From assembly GCF_000421265.1 (NCBI RefSeq), contig NZ_ATWN01000012.1:62001-126000 (forward strand): a stretch of DNA of 64,000 bases, written 5' to 3'. A program made the position numbers and the translations under genes. This document shows positions 17,788-26,804 of the stretch, piece after piece. Below the pieces are notes generated by a model, which was given only the letters and a program-made list of their open reading frames with translations, ran no database searches and was not told the origin of the DNA. Positions within the stretch are counted from its first letter, which is position 1. The number at the start of each line of letters is the position of its first letter. This DNA is from Thalassospira lucentensis MCCC 1A00383 = DSM 14000 (GTDB lineage: Bacteria > Pseudomonadota > Alphaproteobacteria > Rhodospirillales > Thalassospiraceae).

Positions 17788-18363
17788 TCAATTGCGGAAA
17801 AACAGCCAGTGATTGCCATTGCCTGCTGGTTCTTTTGAATAAAAGAACTGCGGTGCATCGCACATGAAATCATCGACCCGGATCGCAAAGTTGCACAGCC
17901 TGTCATCGCCGATCACCTCGGCCATGAACTCGGTGCTGTTTTCCTGCCAGCTCATGACCGGCGGGGCAGTTTCATCATGAATGCACAGCGCAACCTGTTC
18001 GGAGCTTTCAAACGGCAGATAACGGATCTCACTTTGGTCCTTGCCCCCATGATTAGTGACAAACAGCATTGCAAATCGCGGACCTTCCGGACTGTCCAGA
18101 TCAACCCACCCGGCAATCCGGTCGACCACATCATCACAGGTAAAATCACCGGTCAGCATCTGATGACGGTAGTTTTGCGCATATTGCCCACCCTGAATGC
18201 GCATTTCGAAATAAAGCTGATTGGAGGATACCGGGTCGGCTTTGCCCGCGTCATTCAGAGACGCCTCAGCATCTGCATTTGGACTCTCGTCAGCATAAGC
18301 AGTAGCGCCCAGCCCAGAAGAGATCGCGAAAACAAGCCCCATCAACATTACCTGCTTGCTCAT
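17788..18363 (-). CDS. Exported hypothetical protein
   Basis: The 191-residue precursor has a signal peptide of about 24 residues ending AYA, so the product should be periplasmic. The mature part is acidic and contains four cysteines: TCDD, ALCIHD, RLCNF and FMCDAP. These could form two disulfides. I do not recognise a family. The start ATG at 18363 has GGGA upstream. It is divergent from pmbA across 240 bp and convergent with ubiD. Nothing nearby points to a role. Confidence 0.7.
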   Translation of the reverse strand: MSKQVMLMGLVFAISSGLGATAYADESPNADAEASLNDAGKADPVSSNQLYFEMRIQGGQYAQNYRHQMLTGDFTCDDVVDRIAGWVDLDSPEGPRFAMLFVTNHGGKDQSEIRYLPFESSEQVALCIHDETAPPVMSWQENSTEFMAEVIGDDRLCNFAIRVDDFMCDAPQFFYSKEPAGNGNHWLFFRN

Positions 18364-18603
18364 GTTTTTTTCCCGTGTGTATGTCGGCTTTCACAGCCAT
18401 TTATGTGCCGTTTCTTTTAGTATAGCAAAACGGCAATAAAAATCGTCAAAAGACATGCCCTTGCCGATCCCCCTTTATCGCGCCACCTTTGGGGCAGCAA
18501 GGCAAATGAACCAAAGACGAAACCTCTTTTTGTTTCGCCCCTTTGCGAATGCGTCTGCGCGCCCTATAAAGTAGCAATCACATTCCGAATTAAGGGAGCT
18601 TCC

Positions 18604-19953
18604 ATGCCCAAGACCGACATGACACTTGATCGCATCACCGATCTTCTGGCCCGTGCAAAAAAAGCCGGTGCTGATGATGCCGACGCCGTTTATGTCGAAG
18701 GAACGTCGCTTTCGGTGGCCCAGCGTCTGGGCAAGATGGAAAAGCTTGAACGTTCCGAAGGGGCTGATCTTGGCCTGCGTGTTCTGATTGGCAAACAACA
18801 GGCGGTTGTTTCATCTTCCGACACCAGCGATGCGGCCTTGAATGAACTGATCGAACGCGCCGTCGCCATGGCCAAAAACGCGCCAGAAGATCCCTATTGC
18901 GGCATTGCTGATCCGTCTGAGCTTGCCGAAACCTTCAATGTCGAAGCGCTTGAGCTGTGTGAACCGGGCGAAGTCGATCAAGCAAAAATGATCGAATGGG
19001 CAACCGCCTGTGAAGAAGCCGCACGTTCGGTCGAAGGCATCACCAATTCGGAAGGATCCGAAGCTGGCTGGGGCCGTCATCAAGTCACTTTGGCGGCAAC
19101 CAACGGCTTTGCCAATTGCTATGCCGGGTCTGGCAGCCACATTTCGGTTTCGGTTATTGCCGGAACGGGAACGGCCATGGAACGCGATTATGATTATGAC
19201 AGCGCTGTCTTTTCCACCGACCTGCGCGATCCGGTCGATATTGGCAAAAAGGCCGCCGAAAAAACCCTGCGACGCCTCAATCCGCGCAAGGTCAAAAGCG
19301 CGCACGTACCGGTCATTCTGGACCCACGTGTATCTGCCTCCATCGTTGGTCACCTGTCCGGTGCGATCAATGGATCGGGTATCGCGCGCGGCACCAGCTT
19401 CCTGCTCGATGCGATGGGCAGCGAAATTTTCGCCCCGCATATCAACATCATTGATGACCCGCATCGCAAACGTGGTCTTCGCTCCAAACCGTTTGATGCC
19501 GAAGGTGTCGCCAATCAGAAACGTCACCTGATTGAAAATGGTGTTCTGAAAACCTGGATCATGGATTTGCGCTCCGCCCGGCAGCTTGGCCTGAAATCCA
19601 CAGGCAACGCATCGCGCGGGGCCGGCAGCCTTCCGGGGCCGTCGACCACCAATCTGTATATGGAACCGGGCACCATTTCACCCGCCGATATGATCAAGGA
19701 GATCAAATCGGGGCTCTATATCACCGAAATGATCGGCAGCAGTGTCAATGGTGTGACTGGTGATTATTCGCGCGGGGCATCTGGCTACTGGATTGAAGAT
19801 GGTGAGCTGGCCTATCCAGTTTCCGAAATTACGGTCGCCGGAAACCTCAAAGACATGTTCAAAACTGTTGTGCCCGCAAGCGACCTGACCTTCAAATACG
19901 GCACCAACGCCCCAACGCTGCGCATTGATGGCATGACGCTAGCCGGGCAATAA
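18604..19953 (+). CDS. pmbA: TldD/PmbA-family metallopeptidase regulator (PmbA)
   Basis: This 449-residue protein is the PmbA half of the TldD/PmbA (TldE) heterodimer. That heterodimer degrades unfolded peptides and matures small modified peptides such as microcin B17. Family blocks are DAVYVEGTSLSVAQRLGKMEKLERSE, GLRVLIGKQQAVVSSSD, ARGTSFLLDAMGSEIF and YSRGASGYWIEDGELAYPVSEITVAGNL near the C terminus. As expected for PmbA rather than TldD, the zinc motif HExxxH is absent. The ATG start follows AAGGGAG with good spacing. tldD is not in the window. Confidence 0.93.
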   Translation: MPKTDMTLDRITDLLARAKKAGADDADAVYVEGTSLSVAQRLGKMEKLERSEGADLGLRVLIGKQQAVVSSSDTSDAALNELIERAVAMAKNAPEDPYCGIADPSELAETFNVEALELCEPGEVDQAKMIEWATACEEAARSVEGITNSEGSEAGWGRHQVTLAATNGFANCYAGSGSHISVSVIAGTGTAMERDYDYDSAVFSTDLRDPVDIGKKAAEKTLRRLNPRKVKSAHVPVILDPRVSASIVGHLSGAINGSGIARGTSFLLDAMGSEIFAPHINIIDDPHRKRGLRSKPFDAEGVANQKRHLIENGVLKTWIMDLRSARQLGLKSTGNASRGAGSLPGPSTTNLYMEPGTISPADMIKEIKSGLYITEMIGSSVNGVTGDYSRGASGYWIEDGELAYPVSEITVAGNLKDMFKTVVPASDLTFKYGTNAPTLRIDGMTLAGQ

Positions 19954-20380
19954 CCCGGATATTTTAGCCCAAGACTTATCGATATTCTTTGTTCGCTCAT
20001 GCACGGGCCCGGTCGATGTTGACTGGGCCCGTGTTGCGTATGAGCAGTTTATGAAAACACATAGGGCCAGAACCTAATTGAATATCTCCCAACCCCTGTC
20101 AAATGACGCGCTATCATGCATGCTCCTTGTACATTTTAACCTGTCGACGTAACGGCATAGTATTTTTGTATCGATACCCAACTTGAAATAGAAATTAAAC
20201 ACACGACATTTGTAATACTACCCAATCATGAAACAAGATTGGGATATGAAAAAATCACGTGGGCGAATCCCGGTTTTTGGCGATCGATAGAACGCAAAAC
20301 AATGCCAGACGCACTTACCTTTCCCCTAACTGGGCCGGTAATGCTGCGTCCAAGGCGGCGTATCCGGGAGGAAAACAAAC
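19954..20380. other. 427-bp intergenic region between pmbA and the chemoreceptor gene
   Basis: This stretch holds a hairpin after pmbA (20002-20033) and then an AT-richer block that must carry the chemoreceptor promoter. I found no convincing small gene, RNA motif or flagellar sigma-28 consensus. A GGGAGG ribosome-binding site ends the region just before the GTG at 20381. Confidence 0.6.
20002..20033 (+). terminator. Hairpin after pmbA
   Basis: CACGGGCCC (20002-20010) pairs with GGGCCCGTG (20025-20033) around a 14-nt loop, about 50 nt past the pmbA stop. It is a strong stem followed only by TTGCG, so it is not a canonical intrinsic terminator. Confidence 0.55.
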
Positions 20381-22525
20381 GTGAACCGCATCGCTTTCAA
20401 ACTACCCGCTATTGTCGCGGCCCTTATTTTTGCTGCTGCGATAACAGTTGGCAGTGCACTTGCTTATCAGTCTTGGCACACCCAGAAGCAATCGGTCGCC
20501 GACAAACTTCTGGCTTTGACCGAGGCACGCGAAACCGCTTTGTCGGACTATCTTTCTTCCATCCGCGAAGATCTGACACTTCTGGCACACAGCCCCTTTA
20601 CCCAGCACGCACTAGGCGATTTCATTAAGGGCTGGAATGACCTGAAGGGCGATAAAACAGCGATCCTCAAGGATCTGTACATCACGGAAAATCCCAATCC
20701 GGTCGGACAGAGACATCTTCTTGATCAGGCAGGAGATGGTTCGCAATGGAGTGCTGCACACGGCCAGTATCACCCGTACTTCCGCGAGTTTCTTGAACTG
20801 CGCGGTTACTACGACATCTTCCTGTTCGCGCCAGACGGACAACTTGTTTACACCGTGTTCAAGGAAGATGACTTTGCCACCAACTTTTTCGATGGCCCTT
20901 GGCGCGACACCGATCTGGGAACAGGATTCCGTGGTGCACTTGAAAATGCCCAAAAGCCCGGTGGTGACATGGTTTTTCATGACTTTGAACCCTATGCGCC
21001 CAGCAAAGATGCCCCAGCGAGCTTTATCGCCACGCCGGTTTTGGCTCCCAACGGAACGGTTTTGGGTGTTCTGGCATTTCAAATGCCAATTGATCGGATC
21101 AATCAGGTCATGCACGTCTCTGCGGGCATGGGGAAAACCGGAGAAACCTACATCGTTGGTACGGACCTTCTGATGCGCAGCGCGTCCCGCTTTTCAGAAG
21201 AATCAACTGTTCTGCGTACCAAAGTAAGCCCCGACACAGTCAATCTCGCGCTATCAGGGGAAACCGGGGTACGTCAGATCCTCGATTACCGTGGTATTCC
21301 GGTGATATCGGCCTATAGTCCGCTTGAGTTTCTGGGCACCAATTGGGCCATTATTGGCGAAGTCGATCAGTCAGAAGCCATGACGCCGGTTCGCGATGCG
21401 CTGCTTAAGACACTTATCGTCATTTTGGTTGTTGTCGGCGTTGGTGTTGCATTTGGCCTTTTTTTTGCCCGCTCCATCACGTTGCCAATCAAAAAAATTG
21501 TCAAAAACCTTCGCGACCTAGCATCCGGAAACCTTGAAACCAAGATCTTTGGCACCGATCGCGCCGATGAAATCGGCGACATTGCCGACACCACCGAAGT
21601 CTTCAAACAAAATATGATCCGCAACCGTGAAATGGAAGCTGCGGCCAAGGATGCAGAGCACCGCGCCGCAGAAGAAAAACACAAAACCATGAACACATTG
21701 GCCGATAAGTTCGAAGGCAGCGTTGGCGCTATTGTTCAGATCGTCGGAGCCGCCGCAACCGAACTTGAAGCAGCAGCCCAAACCCTGACCACAACACTTG
21801 AAGAAACAAATACACAGGCAGGCACCGTTTCTGCCGCAGCAACCCAGGCCAGTGCAAACGTTGAAACCGTCGCCACCGCCTGCGAAGAGATGGCCGCCTC
21901 TGTGCGCGAAATCGGCATGCAGGTTCGTACCGCTGGTGACATCACCAATACCGCTGTCCGCAATGCGCAAAACACCCAGAAAACCGCCGAGGGGCTCGCC
22001 GAATCTGTTGAAGAAATCAGCACCATGGTCGGGCTCATTCAGGACATTGCATCACAGACCAATCTGCTTGCGCTAAATGCCACCATCGAGGCAAGCCGGG
22101 CCGGTGAATCGGGTAAAGGATTTGCCGTTGTCGCGTCCGAGGTAAAAAATCTTGCCAATCAAACCGCGCATGCCACCGAAAGCATCACATTGCAAATCGA
22201 AAAGGTACAGGCAGCGTCACAGTCGATGATTGTCGCCGTTCAAGAAATTACCGGTGTCATCTCCCAAAGCCATGAAACCTCATCGGCTATTTCGTCGGCT
22301 GTCGAACAACAAGACGCGACCACAGGCGAAATTGCCCGCAATATCGCACAAGCCGCCAGCGGCACGACTGAGGTTTCAAACGCCATTATTGATGTCAGTA
22401 CCGCATCAAACGAAGGCGGTGTCGCAGCAGCCCAGGTTTTGACAAGTGCGCGTGAACTTGCCCGTTCTGCCAGTCAGCTTGGCAAGGAGGTTGATGCATT
22501 CATCTCAACTGTCCGTTCGGCATGA
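20381..22525 (+). CDS. Transmembrane methyl-accepting chemotaxis protein with periplasmic Cache-type sensor
   Basis: The 714-residue chemoreceptor has a first membrane helix at about residues 9-29. A large periplasmic domain of about 310 residues follows with dCache-like features (DYLSSIREDLTLLAHSP, GYYDIFLFAPDGQLVYTV, LGVLAFQMPIDRINQVM, GETYIVG). A second membrane helix (about 346-368) leads into a HAMP domain (ARSITLPIKKIVKNLRDLASGNLETKI). The cytoplasmic signalling domain contains the conserved tip QTNLLALNATIEASRAGESGKGFAVVASEVKNLA. The GTG start at 20381 follows GGGAGG. The ligand is unknown; dCache domains commonly bind amino acids or organic acids. Confidence 0.93.
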   Translation: MNRIAFKLPAIVAALIFAAAITVGSALAYQSWHTQKQSVADKLLALTEARETALSDYLSSIREDLTLLAHSPFTQHALGDFIKGWNDLKGDKTAILKDLYITENPNPVGQRHLLDQAGDGSQWSAAHGQYHPYFREFLELRGYYDIFLFAPDGQLVYTVFKEDDFATNFFDGPWRDTDLGTGFRGALENAQKPGGDMVFHDFEPYAPSKDAPASFIATPVLAPNGTVLGVLAFQMPIDRINQVMHVSAGMGKTGETYIVGTDLLMRSASRFSEESTVLRTKVSPDTVNLALSGETGVRQILDYRGIPVISAYSPLEFLGTNWAIIGEVDQSEAMTPVRDALLKTLIVILVVVGVGVAFGLFFARSITLPIKKIVKNLRDLASGNLETKIFGTDRADEIGDIADTTEVFKQNMIRNREMEAAAKDAEHRAAEEKHKTMNTLADKFEGSVGAIVQIVGAAATELEAAAQTLTTTLEETNTQAGTVSAAATQASANVETVATACEEMAASVREIGMQVRTAGDITNTAVRNAQNTQKTAEGLAESVEEISTMVGLIQDIASQTNLLALNATIEASRAGESGKGFAVVASEVKNLANQTAHATESITLQIEKVQAASQSMIVAVQEITGVISQSHETSSAISSAVEQQDATTGEIARNIAQAASGTTEVSNAIIDVSTASNEGGVAAAQVLTSARELARSASQLGKEVDAFISTVRSA

Positions 22526-22576
22526 TATCGCCAAACGATTTTTAGGTTGGGCTGGATTGGGCTCGGCTGGATTGGA

Positions 22577-23536
22577 TCAGTCCGCTGCAATCTGCAACAG
22601 CGGACGGCCATCCTGCTTGGGATTACTCTGGTCAGCATTATGTATGTCGGCATAAGCAGGAGGCACCATCAAGCGCACAGGATAAGGCGACAGGCTAATT
22701 TCGCAGGGCAGTTTTCCTGCACTCTCGCCGTCAATCTGAAGCGGGGCCGGACCGCAATGGCTGGTGATTGTTACACGTTCGGTCTGCACCAGCGACACAT
22801 CGCTTTGTTCGTGCAGTCGGTTTAACGTCAAGGCCAACCCATAGCGTGACAAGGCCCCGATCCCGTTTCCGGGCATCAAAACCACGTCAAGATTATTCGA
22901 CGTCAGGCTTGCCTCGGGCGATATGACAAACGCCCCGCCGTAATGTTTGGCATGGGTGACAACAACCCCGGCAACCCGGTAATTTTCGCGCCCGATGTTG
23001 ACTTCAAAATCACGGTGACGCGGAAAAAAGATGTTGCGTAATCCTTCAAGAATATAGGCCCCCTTCCCGATCAAACGCTTCAGCCGCAAGGAAACATTGG
23101 CAACCGTATCGGCATCCGCCCCCATGCCTACCATCAGGAAAAACGCCCGACCGTTCACAACACCGGGTCGGACCCAGACCATGCTTGGGTTATTGATATA
23201 ACTGGCGATGGCCTTGGCCCGAAGACTTAATCCCACTTCCACCGCCAAAACGTTGGCCGTTCCCAATGGAATAATGCCAAGCGGCGGCACCTCGTGACCG
23301 TCAATCTGCGCGTCAAGCAACCCGTTAAGCGCTTCGTTTAACGATCCATCGCCACCGGCGACAAACAATCTTTGATGGGCGCGAACCTTGCGCGCCAGTT
23401 CGCGCGCATGTCCCGGATGGGTGGTTTGTAAAAGCTCAACCTTAACGCCCGCATGTTGCAGGATTTCCGACAGAAAACGCTGTTTGTTTCCGCCCGCACG
23501 CGGGTTGAAGATGACAGTCACTCCGGCATGGGTCAT
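22577..23536 (-). CDS. Diacylglycerol kinase-family lipid kinase
   Basis: This 319-residue protein is a DgkB/YegS-type lipid kinase. The nucleotide-binding glycine motif GGDGSLNEALNG lies at residues 61-72, preceded by NPRAGGNKQR and followed by PLGIIPLGTANVLAVEV, all signature blocks of the DAGK catalytic domain. It would phosphorylate diacylglycerol, or a related lipid, to phosphatidic acid at the cytoplasmic face of the membrane. It is divergent from a plcP-like phospholipase gene and shares its control region, which holds a PHO-box-like site facing this gene. In that setting recycling of diacylglycerol released by PlcP is a sensible job, but lipid specificity is not readable. Confidence 0.88.
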   Translation of the reverse strand: MTHAGVTVIFNPRAGGNKQRFLSEILQHAGVKVELLQTTHPGHARELARKVRAHQRLFVAGGDGSLNEALNGLLDAQIDGHEVPPLGIIPLGTANVLAVEVGLSLRAKAIASYINNPSMVWVRPGVVNGRAFFLMVGMGADADTVANVSLRLKRLIGKGAYILEGLRNIFFPRHRDFEVNIGRENYRVAGVVVTHAKHYGGAFVISPEASLTSNNLDVVLMPGNGIGALSRYGLALTLNRLHEQSDVSLVQTERVTITSHCGPAPLQIDGESAGKLPCEISLSPYPVRLMVPPAYADIHNADQSNPKQDGRPLLQIAAD

Positions 23537-23604
23537 TCAGGATCGACTTCCGCAATAAAACCGAAATAAAAAGTAAGTACCCGCTAGCATATGAAGTAAA
23601 ATAT

Positions 23605-23622
23605 GTAACAGTTGCTTTACAG
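23605..23622 (-). promoter_or_regulatory. PHO-box-like site in the lipid kinase/plcP divergent promoter
   Basis: Read on the minus strand the site is CTGTAAA-GCAA-CTGTTAC: two 7-bp CTGT half-sites on an 11-bp repeat, the arrangement bound by PhoB in enteric and alphaproteobacterial genomes. A possible -10 (TATGCT) follows about 13 bp downstream toward the lipid kinase. The site is 133 bp from the plcP-like start in the other direction. Regulation of either side by PhoB is inferred. Confidence 0.6.
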
Positions 23623-23754
23623 AACCGCGAAATTTATGTGAACGGGTTATATATTCGCGCGATTTATTTTAAACCGATACTGGTTGGAGACAGTATCTGG
23701 CATCTTTAAAGTCAGTTTCCAGCCATCCTTTTGGCAGGATACGGAGGAGCGGCA

Positions 23755-24672
23755 ATGACAGCGATGACGCTGCAACCGCATTACCGCACGGTCTGGATTT
23801 CGGACGTCCACTTGGGGACACGTGGATGTCAGGCAGATCTTCTTTTGGATTTCCTCAATGAAGTAACGGCAGACACCTATTATCTGGTGGGCGACATTAT
23901 TGATGGCTGGCGTCTTAAGAAAAGCTGGCATTGGCCCGAAAGCCACCACGCCGTTATAACCACGATCATGGATAAGGCCAAGAACGGTGCCAAGGTTATC
24001 TTTGTGCCCGGCAACCATGATGAATTTGCCCGTGAATTTGTCGATATGACCTTTGGGCATATCGAAGTCAAAATGAACGACATCCACGAAACGGCCGATG
24101 GCAAACGCCTTTTGGTGATCCATGGCGATGAATTTGACGGTGTTGTCAAATATGCCCGATGGCTCGCCTATCTTGGCGATACGGCCTACAACTTCGCCAT
24201 CACCCTTAACCGCTATTACAACGGCATTCGCCGTCGCCTTGGCTATGGATACTGGTCGCTTTCGGCCTATCTTAAAAACCGGGTGAAGAACGCGGTTCAA
24301 TTCATCTGCAACTTTGAAAATGCCGTCGCCCACGCAGCCGCCAAACGCAAGGTGGATGGTGTGGTCTGCGGGCACATCCATCATGCCGAAAAACGCATGA
24401 TTGGGGATGTGCTTTATTGCAATGATGGTGACTGGGTCGAAAGTTGCACCGCCCTTGTCGAAGACATGAACGGCAAGCTTGAACTTCTCCATTGGGCGGA
24501 AATGCGCCAGATGGCCATGACCCATTCCACACCGGGCCGCGATGCTGCCAACGCCCCCTCGCTGGGTCTTGGCAAACTGATTTCCATGTTCCGCATCGCC
24601 CATGTATCGGGCAAGTCCGCATCCGGCACAGATAAAAAGCGCCGCGATGCTCCGATTGGAAAGACTGCATGA
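23755..24672 (+). CDS. Metallophosphoesterase, PlcP-type phospholipase C candidate (often named LpxH-like)
   Basis: The 305-residue protein is a calcineurin-like phosphoesterase. Metal-site motifs are SDVHLG (Asp17, His19), VGDIIDGW (Asp47), PGNHDE (Asn87, His88), VIHGDEFD (His123) and VCGHIHHAE. The YRTVWISDVHLGTRGCQADLLLDF opening is the pattern of rhizobial and marine PlcP. PlcP removes phosphorylated headgroups from phospholipids to leave diacylglycerol under phosphate starvation. Such proteins are frequently annotated UDP-2,3-diacylglucosamine diphosphatase, which remains the alternative. The following glycosyltransferase overlaps by 4 nt, the known plcP-agt pairing. ATG at 23755 follows GGAGG by 7 nt. 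Confidence 0.8.
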   Translation: MTAMTLQPHYRTVWISDVHLGTRGCQADLLLDFLNEVTADTYYLVGDIIDGWRLKKSWHWPESHHAVITTIMDKAKNGAKVIFVPGNHDEFAREFVDMTFGHIEVKMNDIHETADGKRLLVIHGDEFDGVVKYARWLAYLGDTAYNFAITLNRYYNGIRRRLGYGYWSLSAYLKNRVKNAVQFICNFENAVAHAAAKRKVDGVVCGHIHHAEKRMIGDVLYCNDGDWVESCTALVEDMNGKLELLHWAEMRQMAMTHSTPGRDAANAPSLGLGKLISMFRIAHVSGKSASGTDKKRRDAPIGKTA

Positions 24673-25802
24673 AAATACTGATCGTAACCGACGCCTGGTA
24701 TCCACAGGTCAACGGTGTTGTCCGTACCCTTGAAACCGTACGGGGCGAACTGGACGAGATGGGGCATGATGTTCATGTTATCTCGCCTGATCAGTTTAAA
24801 ACCATTCCGTGCCCGACATACCCGGAAATCCGCTTGGCCCTGTTTGCCAAACGTAAAATGGCCAAAATGATCAAGGCGCTGCACCCGGTTGCCATTCATA
24901 TTTCGACCGAGGGTCCGTTGGGGCAGGCCGCCCGGGCTTATTGCCTGAAACAGGGCCTGCCATTTTCGACCGCCTATCACACGCGGTTCCCTGAATACAT
25001 CCACGCGCGGTGGCGTTTACCATTATCGATTTCCTATCGTGGGATGCGCAAATTCCATTCAAAATCACAATCGGTGATGGTCGCGACCGAAAGCTTGCGC
25101 GAAGAACTGTCTGACTGGGGGTTTGATAACCTGCATATCTGGTCGCGCGGAGTTGACCTTGACCTTTTCCGACCCCGACCAGATGCAAGCTTTGGCGACT
25201 TTCCCAAACCACACTGGCTATTCGTCGGGCGGGTGGCTGTGGAAAAGAACATTGGCCATTTTCTGGATCTTGATCTGCCCGGCACCAAATTCGTGGTCGG
25301 CGATGGGCCGCAGCTGACCGACTTGCGCCAGAAACACCCCAATGCGCAATTCCTTGGCAAAAAGGTCGGTGAGGACCTTGCAAACGCCTTTGCGTCCGCA
25401 GATGTTTTTGTTTTCCCCAGCAAAACCGACACATTCGGGTTGGTTATCCTCGAAGCATTGGCATCAGGTACGCCGGTTGCTGTTTTCCCGGTTCAGGGAC
25501 CCGCCGATATTGTCCGGGGCACAAAAGCCGGCGCGATTGACGCCGACCTTGGCAAAGCCGCCATGGCCGCCCTTGAACTTAAACCCGAAGATGCTCGTGC
25601 CTTGGCCGAACAATACAGCTGGCAAAATTCTGCCAGCCAGTTCCTGCACAACCTTGCACCATTTTCAGGTGGGTTTGACGGGCTGGAAGCCATCCGCATA
25701 TCTGTTGATGATGCGGCACGTACGGCCGCATCTTTCACCACCGACGACGACGACAACACCACCACGATCGGCGATCAACCACTTGGTCAGCCAGCGCAGT
25801 AA
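24669..25802 (+). CDS. GT4-family glycosyltransferase, Agt-type glycolipid synthase candidate
   Basis: This 377-residue GT-B enzyme opens with ILIVTDAWYPQVNGVVRTLE, the donor/acceptor cleft start typical of the GT4 diacylglycerol glycosyltransferases and mannosyltransferases. It carries the C-domain E-x7-E region in DTFGLVILEALASGTPVAVFP and the GRVAVEKNIGHFLDL nucleotide-binding turn. Its coupling to the plcP-like gene (ATGA overlap) suggests it glycosylates the diacylglycerol made by that enzyme to form phosphorus-free glycolipids. That role is known for plcP-agt pairs in rhizobia and marine bacteria. The sugar donor cannot be read. A low-complexity TTDDDDNTTT segment ends the protein. Confidence 0.82.
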   Translation: MKILIVTDAWYPQVNGVVRTLETVRGELDEMGHDVHVISPDQFKTIPCPTYPEIRLALFAKRKMAKMIKALHPVAIHISTEGPLGQAARAYCLKQGLPFSTAYHTRFPEYIHARWRLPLSISYRGMRKFHSKSQSVMVATESLREELSDWGFDNLHIWSRGVDLDLFRPRPDASFGDFPKPHWLFVGRVAVEKNIGHFLDLDLPGTKFVVGDGPQLTDLRQKHPNAQFLGKKVGEDLANAFASADVFVFPSKTDTFGLVILEALASGTPVAVFPVQGPADIVRGTKAGAIDADLGKAAMAALELKPEDARALAEQYSWQNSASQFLHNLAPFSGGFDGLEAIRISVDDAARTAASFTTDDDDNTTTIGDQPLGQPAQ

Positions 25803-25825
25803 TGCGCTGGTACGTCCTTGGTGGA

Positions 25826-26626
25826 TTACTCGTGGTTCAGGCTATTGCGAAGAATACGATAAGCCAAAAGCCCATTGATCGCATCCGTGCCCAACCAGCG
25901 CCGAAACGGACGCAGCATAAGGTAAACTGGGCGCAGCACCTTAACGATTTTTCGAAGCGGGACCATCTGAGGTGCGTCAAATCCGGCCTGATCGACATAG
26001 GCCCGCCACCCTGCGCGCAACAATTCCGGACGTTTTTTAAATTCGCGCTGGATCGAAAAAACAAATAGCAGGATATCACGCGCCTGCGCATCAACGATCG
26101 GCATGCGTTCATTGGGATCTTCTTCAAAATCGATAAAACCGATTTGCTCATCATCCCGGATGGTCAGGTTACGCAGCAAGGGCGCACCATGCGCAACGCC
26201 CGCCTGATGAAGCAGTGCCAATCCTTTGCCCCCCGCATCAATCAATTTTTTGACGGCGTCATGATCCCCTGCACGAATGCAATCTTCGATCCGAGTTTGT
26301 AAAATGCCACCATTATCTCCGATCGCGATCCAGTTTTCGGTCACACAGACCAAATCGGGCACCAGAATGCCTCGCTCAGACAATTTGTGCAAAGTGTTTG
26401 CTTCGGTTTCAAGGCCTTCTTTACCGCCGGGCGAGACCGTCGGGCGCAACAAGGCAATGCCCGTAATGTTTGCCAGAAACCGTTGTAAATGATGCCAGCC
26501 CTTTTGTTTGGCCGGCACAGCTTGCTTGATCCAGATACGTCTATCCTTCCAGCGCAGCGCGAAAACGCGTGCCCCGACACCTTGCGCCATTGTATGTTCT
26601 ACAAGTGCGTGCAGTTGCTCGTTCAT
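25826..26626 (-). CDS. LPS-kinase-like protein (Kdo/WaaP-type kinase fold)
   Basis: The 266-residue protein resembles lipopolysaccharide core kinases of the protein-kinase-like fold. It has RRIWIKQAV as a Lys-bearing beta strand, a GLETEANTLHKLSERGILVPDLV segment as the alphaC region, LALLHQAGVAHGAPLLRNLTIRDD as the catalytic loop and FIDFEEDP as the metal loop (Asp in place of DFG). The loop reads HGAPLLRN rather than the usual HGDLxxxN, so the expected catalytic Asp is Ala. It converges with the glycosyltransferase (23-nt gap) and is divergent from the lipid A cluster. It may phosphorylate the LPS inner core or be a degenerate kinase. Confidence 0.7.
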   Translation of the reverse strand: MNEQLHALVEHTMAQGVGARVFALRWKDRRIWIKQAVPAKQKGWHHLQRFLANITGIALLRPTVSPGGKEGLETEANTLHKLSERGILVPDLVCVTENWIAIGDNGGILQTRIEDCIRAGDHDAVKKLIDAGGKGLALLHQAGVAHGAPLLRNLTIRDDEQIGFIDFEEDPNERMPIVDAQARDILLFVFSIQREFKKRPELLRAGWRAYVDQAGFDAPQMVPLRKIVKVLRPVYLMLRPFRRWLGTDAINGLLAYRILRNSLNHE

Positions 26627-26712
26627 TTTTTTATCTTATATGTCGTTGCGCGTGACCTGCTGATTGGCGGGTCAAATTTGTATCTTTCACATGCGCGCTG
26701 CAGCTTGCCGCC

Positions 26713-26795
26713 CATGCTCGAGCATGCTAGCAACAGCGCATATAGATAGACACACTTTGAAGCCCTATTCCATATAGAGTGTATCATATTGATAC
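26713..26795. promoter_or_regulatory. Two perfect palindromes upstream of the lipid A cluster
   Basis: CATGCTCGAGCATG (26713-26726) and GTATCA-TAT-TGATAC (26781-26795) are both perfect inverted repeats in the 178-bp gap between the divergent kinase-like gene and the MsbA-like gene. The second sits immediately before the coding start, in operator position. Which protein might bind is unknown. Confidence 0.4.
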
Positions 26796-26804
26796 AACTT
26801 GGAA

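Noticed and set aside
22540-22576. Repeated GGCTGGATTGG after the chemoreceptor gene
   Set aside because: It is a short duplicated 11-mer in a 50-bp gap, with no stem or known element; likely slippage.
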